A DNA stretch of 64,000 nucleotides, taken from assembly GCF_002095535.1 (NCBI RefSeq), contig NZ_MLJI01000001.1:1353832-1417831 (forward strand), written 5' to 3'. The DNA is from Pantoea cypripedii (GTDB lineage Bacteria; Pseudomonadota; Gammaproteobacteria; Enterobacterales; Enterobacteriaceae). Under the pieces are notes generated by a model. It saw only the letters and a program-made list of their open reading frames with translations. It searched no databases and was not told where the DNA came from. Below, in pieces: positions 58,453 to 64,000 of the stretch. The number at the start of each line of letters is the position of its first letter. Within the stretch, counting starts at the first letter, position 1. The translations under genes were made by a program, and so were the position numbers.

Positions 58453-59229
58453 TTAAAAGCGCAGCGTCTCACCATCTTCCGGCACCCACAGCTGTTGTTC
58501 AAGAGCGTTCTCAGCGGCGAAAGCGCGCAGCTCTGCACGGCTCAGCAGGCAGTGGTTAATGGCTTCCATATGCGAGGCGACGATCGCCGCTGAAGGCAGG
58601 AGCTGGTGGGTACGTAACGCATCCTCTTTACCCATAATAATGGCACCGAGTCCGTCAATATGGGCGTAACCCATATTCAGTACAATCACCTCGGGCGCAT
58701 AGGTTTTCAGGCTATCTTCGTAAGGTTTAACCCAGATGGTATCGCCAGCAATATAGAGCGTTTTTTCCTGTGCGTGACGGAACACCAGACCACAGGCGTC
58801 TCCCAGCCGCTCGGCCACTTGCGGAATGGCGTAAGCCTCATCACTGCCGTGCTGACCCTCCGTTTTGCTGACGGTGATGCCACCCATGTTATTTTCCGCT
58901 GCCAGTACCTGAACCTGGGTGAAGCCCTGTGAACGCAGCAGCGCGGCGTCCTGCTCATGCTGGGTGTAGATGAGCTGGTCTTTGCGGATCAGGCGCTGGG
59001 CTGCTTCATCCCAATGGTCCTCATGCGTATGGGTGACAATGATGACATCCACATCCAACAGCTCCTCAATGGCAACCGGCAGCGGCACCATTGGATTACG
59101 CAGATGCGATCGCGGCGTACCGGCAAAGCCTGGCCAGGCATGCTGTTCCGATAACATCGGGTCGATCAGAAAACGGGTGCCAGCAAAATCCAGCCTCAGG
59201 GTCGCGTTACGAATTTGCGTCAGTTTCAT
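58453..59229 (-). CDS. Metallo-beta-lactamase fold hydrolase (UlaG-like)
   Basis: A 258-aa MBL-fold protein. Zinc ligands are in THTHEDHWD (His67, His69, Asp71, His72), with YIAGDTIW supplying the bridging Asp and ASHMEAINHC the last His. The closest look is to the UlaG/YycJ-like branch with N-terminal LRLDFAGTRFLIDPML. Substrate unknown. Co-directional with, and upstream of, the AraC-type regulator. Confidence 0.87.
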   Translation of the reverse strand: MKLTQIRNATLRLDFAGTRFLIDPMLSEQHAWPGFAGTPRSHLRNPMVPLPVAIEELLDVDVIIVTHTHEDHWDEAAQRLIRKDQLIYTQHEQDAALLRSQGFTQVQVLAAENNMGGITVSKTEGQHGSDEAYAIPQVAERLGDACGLVFRHAQEKTLYIAGDTIWVKPYEDSLKTYAPEVIVLNMGYAHIDGLGAIIMGKEDALRTHQLLPSAAIVASHMEAINHCLLSRAELRAFAAENALEQQLWVPEDGETLRF

Positions 59230-59409
59230 TTTTAACTCCTCCGGTCATATTGTTGAGCCAGTATAAGAAGCTGCCGCGATCGGGGGTGAGTGGCACCGGG
59301 GCCATCATTCGATGGAAAAAGGTCAGGAAATCGGATCACAGCTAGGCAAGCGCGCCAGGGTTCGCTATAACAGACGGCTTAACGGATTGAACAGGGGGAG
59401 CGCCATCGT

Positions 59410-59661
59410 ATGAATAATCTGGCCCGATTACCGAAACCGGTATTACTGCTGGAGGCAGTGGGCGTGATTGCCGTGATTGGTGCGTTGTTGCTGATTAATG
59501 GCTGGATCGACGCACCTGCGGCGATCAGCGCCAAACGGCTGGCGACGGTGCTGTTTTTTGCCGGCATTGTGATGATGTTGCCTGCTGCCTGGCTAATGAT
59601 GTGGCGAACGGCCAAAGCGATGGCCCCTCAGTTGTTCAATCAACACGACAAAAAGAAGTAA
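59410..59661 (+). CDS. ybjC: YbjC, small inner membrane protein
   Basis: An 83-aa protein with two helices (VLLLEAVGVIAVIGALLLING and ATVLFFAGIVMMLPAAWLMM) and a polar end. LPKPVLLLE and MLPAA...AKxxAPQL match E. coli YbjC (95 aa). First gene of ybjC-nfsA-rimK-ybjN, an operon under SoxS/MarA control in E. coli; I could not identify a convincing soxbox here. nfsA follows after 12 bases. Confidence 0.85.
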   Translation: MNNLARLPKPVLLLEAVGVIAVIGALLLINGWIDAPAAISAKRLATVLFFAGIVMMLPAAWLMMWRTAKAMAPQLFNQHDKKK

Positions 59662-59673
59662 CCGGAGAGGATT

Positions 59674-60396
59674 ATGACGCCGACCATTGATTTACTGTGC
59701 AGCCACCGTTCCATTCGCGCATTTACCGAACAGGGCATTGATGAGGCGCAGCGCAACGCCATTATTGCTGCGGCTCAGGCGGCATCCACCTCCAGCTTTT
59801 TGCAATGCTCTTCTATTATTCGTATCACCGACCGGGAAAAACGTGAGCAACTGGTTAAACTGACTGGCGGCCAACCGTGGGTCGGTGCGGCGGCTGAGTT
59901 CTGGGTGTTCTGCGCGGACTTTAATCGCCATCTGCAAATCTGTCCGGATGCGCAACTTGGGCGCGCGGAGCAGCTGTTGCTGGGCTGCGTGGATACGGCG
60001 TTAATGGCGCAGAATGCCATGACCGCGGCGGAGTCACTCGGTCTCGGCGGGGTATTTATTGGTGGTATTCGTAACAATATCGCCGACGTTACCACGCTGC
60101 TTGGCCTGCCGAAATTTGTGCTGCCGCTGTTTGGCTTCTGTATCGGGCATCCTGCGGCGCAGCCGGACGTGAAACCGCGTATTCCACAGACGATGCTGGT
60201 ACATGAAAACAGCTATCAGCCGGTCGATGCCGCAGTGCTGGCGGAATATGACAGCCGCACCAGCATCTACTATCAGCAACGTGATACCAATCAGCGCGCG
60301 GAAACCTGGAGCGAACTGATTCAACGCCTGATCATTAAAGAAACGCGCCCGTTTATGCTGGACTACCTGCATCAGCAGGGCTGGGCAACCCGTTAA
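59674..60396 (+). CDS. nfsA: Oxygen-insensitive NADPH nitroreductase NfsA
   Basis: A 240-aa FMN flavoprotein that reduces nitroaromatics by two-electron steps with [36 protein letters not shown] and [12 protein letters not shown] are FMN-binding family segments; the length equals E. coli NfsA. GGAGAGG precedes ATG 59674. Confidence 0.96.
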   Translation: MTPTIDLLCSHRSIRAFTEQGIDEAQRNAIIAAAQAASTSSFLQCSSIIRITDREKREQLVKLTGGQPWVGAAAEFWVFCADFNRHLQICPDAQLGRAEQLLLGCVDTALMAQNAMTAAESLGLGGVFIGGIRNNIADVTTLLGLPKFVLPLFGFCIGHPAAQPDVKPRIPQTMLVHENSYQPVDAAVLAEYDSRTSIYYQQRDTNQRAETWSELIQRLIIKETRPFMLDYLHQQGWATR

Positions 60397-60413
60397 GCAC
60401 AAGGAACTCTGCG

Positions 60414-61317
60414 ATGAAAATGGCCATTCTCTCCCGTGATGGGCAGCTCTACTCGTGCAAACGCCTGCGTGAAGCAGCGGAAGCGCGTGGCCATCAGGTG
60501 CAGATTATCGATCCGCTCTCCTGTTATATGAACATCAACCCGGCATCTCCGGCGATACATTATCGCGGTGAACCGCTGGGGCACTTTGATGCGGTGATCC
60601 CGCGTATCGGCTCCGCCATTACCTTTTACGGCACGGCGGTGCTGCGCCAGTTCGAATTGTGCGGCAGCTATCCCCTGAATGAATCGGTGGCGATCACCCG
60701 CGCGCGCGACAAACTGCGTTCGCTGCAACTGCTGGCGCGGGAAGGGATCGATATGCCGGTCACCGGCTTTGCTTCATCCCCGGATGATACCGACGACCTG
60801 ATCGCCATGGTGGGCGGTGCGCCGCTGGTGGTGAAACTGGTGGAAGGCACCCAGGGGATTGGTGTGGTGCTGGCGGAAACGCGTCAGGCGGCGGAGAGCG
60901 TGATCGATGCATTTCGCGGCCTCAATGCCCATATTCTGGTGCAGGAGTTTATCAAAGAAGCGCAGGGACGTGATGTTCGCTGCCTGGTGATTGGCGGTGA
61001 GGTCGTGGCGGCGATTGAGCGCCATGCGAAGGAGGGGGATTTTCGTTCCAACCTGCATCGCGGCGGCAAGGCGCACCCGGTAACCGATCACCGATCAGGA
61101 GCGTGAAATCGCGGTGAAAGCCGCCAGCACGCTCGGGCTGGAGGTGGCGGGGGTCGATATCCTGCGTGCCGGACGCGGACCACTGGTGATGGAGGTCAAT
61201 GCCTCCCCAGGTCTTGAAGGCATTGAGTGCACCACCGGGTTGAATATCGCCTCCATGATGATTGACTGGATAGAACAGCACGCGCTGCCTGGCTTTAAGC
61301 TTAAAACTGGTGGCTGA
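60414..61317 (+). pseudogene. rimK: rimK, ribosomal protein S6 glutamate ligase, frameshifted
   Basis: RimK is an ATP-grasp ligase that adds glutamates to the C-terminus of ribosomal protein S6. The first frame (from ATG 60414) reads correctly through [20 protein letters not shown] and [14 protein letters not shown], then ends at 61106 after out-of-frame residues. The homologous end ([37 protein letters not shown]) continues in the next frame to 61317. The total of 904 bases is one more than the 903 needed for a 300-aa protein. The shift is near 61085-61090, where CCGATCA is tandemly duplicated (CCGATCACCGATCA). The lost part includes Mg/ATP-binding residues (MEVNASPG), so the truncated product should be inactive, unless the extra base is a sequencing error. 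Confidence 0.85.
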
Positions 61318-61404
61318 GGCGCGCTTTTCAGCGGTTTTCGTGGCATCGCTGGCATTTTTTCCGTAAGCTAAGGCGCTTATTTCTTCACCCCACGGGACAT
61401 GACG

Positions 61405-61884
61405 ATGGATTCACTGGTCGTTCCTGACATCGACGTGCTGCGTCGCTGGCTGGATCAACAAAATATCACCTGGTTCGAATGCGATGCCTGCCAGGCTTTG
61501 CATCTGCCGCATATGCAGAATTTTGACGGGGTGTTTGATGCAAAAATCGACCTTGTGGATGGCGTGATCCTGTTTTCCGCGCTGGCTGAAGTCAAGCCGA
61601 CGGCGTTGATTCCGCTGGTGGGCGACTTATCACAAATCAATGCCAGCTCCCTGACGGTGAAAGCCTTTATCGACATTCAGGATGACAATCTGCCGAAGCT
61701 GATTGTCTGTCAGTCCCTCAGTACCAGCGCAGGGTTAACCTTTGGTCAATTCTCGTATTTTATGAAGCAAAGCGAGGAGCAGGTTTCCATGGTGATTATG
61801 GAAGCGTTCGCCAATAATTTGCTGATGATGGGCGAGGAAGAGGACCGGCAACCCAGCTCGGTCGGCCGCGCGATGCTGCACTGA
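61405..61884 (+). CDS. ybjN: YbjN family protein
   Basis: A 159-aa protein of the YbjN family (type III secretion chaperone-like fold); E. coli YbjN affects motility, biofilm and stress traits when altered. ECDACQALHLPHMQNFDGVFD and NASSLTVKAFIDIQDDNLPK match. ATG 61399 is in frame, but ATG 61405 (MDSLVVPD, compare recalled MTSLVVPG) has the better spacing to GGGA. Encoded after rimK as in E. coli. Confidence 0.92.
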   Translation: MDSLVVPDIDVLRRWLDQQNITWFECDACQALHLPHMQNFDGVFDAKIDLVDGVILFSALAEVKPTALIPLVGDLSQINASSLTVKAFIDIQDDNLPKLIVCQSLSTSAGLTFGQFSYFMKQSEEQVSMVIMEAFANNLLMMGEEEDRQPSSVGRAMLH

Positions 61885-61899
61885 TTTACCCGCTTTATT

Positions 61900-61931
61900 A
61901 ACTGCCGCTTTTTGCGGCAGTTTTCATTTTA
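61900..61931 (+). terminator. Rho-independent terminator of ybjN
   Basis: AACTGCCGC-TTTTT-GCGGCAGTT (9-bp stem) followed by TTCATTTT. The remaining gap of about 320 bases up to potF holds no supported gene; it should contain the potF promoter. Confidence 0.9.
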
Positions 61932-62256
61932 ACCCCACCACTTTTTATTCTGCATTTTGCCCTTTATTGCCAGATATTTCTCGTGCTTTATGCCGTCCTT
62001 GCCGAACCCCATAGCAGAAACATGCAATACTTATCGCTAAAAGGCGTTTTTTACGCTGGGATCTGGTGCAGGTGAAGCGGGGCGGCTATTCTTGCGGGGC
62101 TGCCAGAGACGTGCAACCTCAGCAGAGGCATAGGTTTTTACTATTAAACACCCGCTGAATATTGATTCATTGTGTGTCTGTGTATTAACAGAAAACACAA
62201 CGACCGGATCGCGTGTATGCAGCGTTGTGATGACCCGCTCAGGAGGAAGGAAAATA

Positions 62257-63366
62257 ATGTTCAACCAACGTCAAAAATGGTTGTCAGGTGTGGTTGCTGG
62301 TGTGCTGATGACAGCTTCAGCTGGTACGCTGGCCGCAGATAAAACGCTGCACGTTTATAACTGGTCTGATTATATCTCGGCGGATACGGTCCCGAATTTC
62401 GAGAAAGAGACGGGGATTAAAGTCGTTTACGACGTGTTTGATTCCAACGAAGTGCTGGAAGGCAAACTGATGGCAGGCAGCACCGGTTATGACGTGGTGG
62501 TGCCATCTTCCAGCTTCCTCGCGCGTCAGCTGCAATCCGGCGTGTTCCAGGAACTGGATAAGAGCAAGCTGCCGAACTACAAAAACCTCGATCCGGCGCT
62601 GATGGCCAAAGTGGCACAGCACGATCCAGGCAACAAGTTCGCTATCCCTTACCTGTGGGGTACCACCGGCATCGGCTATAACGTCGATAAAGTGAAAGCG
62701 ATCCTCGGCAAAGATGCGCCAGTGGATAGCTGGGATCTGGTGCTGAAGCCAGAAAACCTGGAAAAACTGAAAAGCTGTGGTGTTTCCTTCCTCGATGCGC
62801 CGGAAGAGATTTTTGCCACCGTGCTGAACTATCTCGGCAAAGATCCGAACAGCTCTGATCCGAAAGATTATTCCGGCGCTGCTACCGATCTGCTGCTGAA
62901 ACTGCGTCCGAGCATTCGCTATTTCCACTCTTCGCAGTACATCAATGACCTCGCTAACGGCAACATCTGTGTGGCGATCGGCTGGTCTGGTGACATCCTG
63001 CAAGCGAAAGATCGTGCGGCACAGGCGAAAAACGGTGTGAACCTGGCGTACAGCGTACCGAAGCAGGGCGCTCTGGCGTTCTTCGACATGATGGCGATTC
63101 CGAAAGATGCGAAAAATCTCGACGAAGCCTATCAGTGGCTGAACTACATCATGGATCCGAAAGTGATCGCCGACATCTCTAACAAGATGAACTATGCCAA
63201 CGGCAACAAGGCGTCACTGCCGCTGATCAATGCGGATGTACGTAACAACCCAGGCATCTTCCCGCCTGCGGAGATTATGTCCAAGCTGTTTGTGCTGAAA
63301 GTCCAGGATCCGAAGCTGGATCGTGTGCGCACCCGTGCGTGGACTAAAGTTAAAAGTGGTAAGTAA
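62257..63366 (+). CDS. potF: Putrescine-binding periplasmic protein PotF
   Basis: A 369-aa binding protein of the putrescine ABC importer. Signal peptide about 1-26 (ending GTLA-A). The mature protein begins [53 protein letters not shown] and [11 protein letters not shown] hold the diamine-binding residues. AGGAGG before ATG 62257 fixes the start. Confidence 0.96.
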   Translation: MFNQRQKWLSGVVAGVLMTASAGTLAADKTLHVYNWSDYISADTVPNFEKETGIKVVYDVFDSNEVLEGKLMAGSTGYDVVVPSSSFLARQLQSGVFQELDKSKLPNYKNLDPALMAKVAQHDPGNKFAIPYLWGTTGIGYNVDKVKAILGKDAPVDSWDLVLKPENLEKLKSCGVSFLDAPEEIFATVLNYLGKDPNSSDPKDYSGAATDLLLKLRPSIRYFHSSQYINDLANGNICVAIGWSGDILQAKDRAAQAKNGVNLAYSVPKQGALAFFDMMAIPKDAKNLDEAYQWLNYIMDPKVIADISNKMNYANGNKASLPLINADVRNNPGIFPPAEIMSKLFVLKVQDPKLDRVRTRAWTKVKSGK

Positions 63367-63399
63367 TTCGTTCTGAACGGATTCACTTGTATTAGGACG

Positions 63400-63437
63400 A
63401 CAACAGAGGCGCGGTGATGGCCTCTGTTGTGCCATTT
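63400..63437 (+). other. Intra-operon hairpin between potF and potG
   Basis: ACAACAGAGGC-GCGGTGATG-GCCTCTGTTGT is an 11-bp perfect stem, followed by GCCATTTTTA. A partial terminator or stabiliser that would raise PotF over PotGHI. Confidence 0.75.
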
Positions 63438-63480
63438 TTAGCGGCTGAAGTTAAGGCCGTTAAGCGTTGGAGATATGTTA

Positions 63481-64000
63481 GTGAGCGACGCGATTCCCCG
63501 CCCCCAAAATAAAAATGCAAAGGCGTTAACGCCATTGCTGGAAATCCGCAATCTGACCAAGTCCTTTGACGGCCAGCACGCCGTGGATGATGTCAGTCTG
63601 ACCATTTACAAAGGTGAGATTTTTGCTCTGCTGGGCCCTTCGGGCTGCGGCAAATCGACCCTGCTGCGTATGCTGGCGGGCTTCGAGGTGCCGAGTAGCG
63701 GTCAAATTGTGCTGGATGGGCAGGATCTCTCCCATGTGCCGCCGTATCAGCGGCCCATCAATATGATGTTCCAGTCTTATGCTCTGTTCCCGCACATGAC
63801 GGTGGAGCAGAACATCGCGTTTGGCCTGAAGCAGGACAAACTGCCAAAAGACGAAATCACCAGCCGCGTGGCGGAAATGCTGGCGCTGGTGCATATGCAG
63901 GAATTTGCCAAACGTAAGCCGCATCAGCTTTCTGGCGGACAGCGTCAGCGTGTGGCGCTGGCACGTAGCCTGGCAAAACGTCCGAAGCTGCTGCTGCTGG
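63481..64000 (+). CDS. potG: Putrescine transporter ATPase PotG (3' end outside window)
   Basis: The frame runs off the right edge; 173 codons are visible. GTG at 63481 gives [20 protein letters not shown], matching the recalled E. coli start (MNDAIPRPQ), and lies 8 bases from GGAG; ATG 63475 is too close to it. Walker [11 protein letters not shown]-loop [16 protein letters not shown] and signature [15 protein letters not shown] are seen; Walker B is just reached (LLLL) at the edge. Confidence 0.95.
   Translation, partial: MSDAIPRPQNKNAKALTPLLEIRNLTKSFDGQHAVDDVSLTIYKGEIFALLGPSGCGKSTLLRMLAGFEVPSSGQIVLDGQDLSHVPPYQRPINMMFQSYALFPHMTVEQNIAFGLKQDKLPKDEITSRVAEMLALVHMQEFAKRKPHQLSGGQRQRVALARSLAKRPKLLLL

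Noticed and set aside
59230..59409. Soxbox/marbox in front of ybjC
   Set aside because: Expected from E. coli, but no segment matched the GCAC-N7-AAA pattern well enough to report.

Overview
The window is 64 kb of chromosome from an enterobacterium. Gene order and protein similarity point to the Erwiniaceae, most likely Pantoea or a close relative; this assignment is inferred from recalled Escherichia coli gene order and sequences, not from a search. The backbone follows the E. coli ybi/ybj region: ybiB, rlmF, ybiO, glnQPH, dps, rhtA, ompX, mntS/mntR, ybiR, ybiT, moeAB, iaaA, gsiABCD, rimO, yliI, dacC, ybjG, rybB/ybjL, ybjM, grxA, ybjC-nfsA-rimK-ybjN, potFG. No rRNA, tRNA, insertion sequence, prophage or CRISPR array was seen.

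Region 1 (1-16.3 kb) is a histidine utilisation island between ybiB and rlmF. It holds an M20 amidohydrolase, hutHU, the repressor hutC, hutFD, hutIG, and a polar amino acid ABC importer (binding protein, two permeases, ATPase). The importer genes run into a second HutH-like gene by a 4-base overlap. HutF plus HutG indicate the deiminase/formylglutamate route. TTGTATATACA-like palindromes sit in front of hutHU, hutC, hutFD/hutIG and the importer operon, so one HutC regulon probably covers all of them. The second HutH-like protein lacks the Ala-Ser-Gly triad that forms the MIO cofactor, so its reaction is unknown.

Region 2 (16.3-27.2 kb) is backbone: rlmF, ybiO, the NtrC/sigma-54 type glnHPQ operon, dps, rhtA, ompX and the manganese locus. 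In the manganese locus mntR is divergent from a small MntS-like gene with an unusual cysteine-rich N-terminus. A 25-codon hydrophobic ORF with its own strong ribosome binding site precedes it, and two tandem MntR-box-like palindromes lie between the divergent genes.

Region 3 (27.3-43.3 kb) has a three-gene EmrAB/outer-membrane-factor drug efflux operon and an extra H-NS family gene between ybiR and ybiT. These are followed by moeAB, a universal stress protein, iaaA and gsiABCD (glutathione import).

Region 4 (43.3-54.6 kb) has a Tsr-like chemoreceptor, rimO and an AT-rich accessory patch with a Tlde1-like L,D-transpeptidase toxin candidate and a small membrane protein that may be its immunity partner. 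A beta-carbonic anhydrase, a DUF3313 lipoprotein, yliI, an HAD phosphatase, dacC and two PAP2 phosphatases follow.

Region 5 (54.6-64 kb) carries the sRNA RybB with its sigma-E promoter, ybjL, ybjM, grxA, an AraC/metallo-hydrolase pair, ybjC-nfsA-rimK-ybjN and the start of potFG. rimK is broken by a single-base frameshift.

Two families of GTAG-headed palindromic repeats (REP/REPIN-like) are scattered through intergenic gaps. Three of the four binding-protein genes of ABC importers (glnH, gsiB, potF) are followed by a strong hairpin inside their operon.
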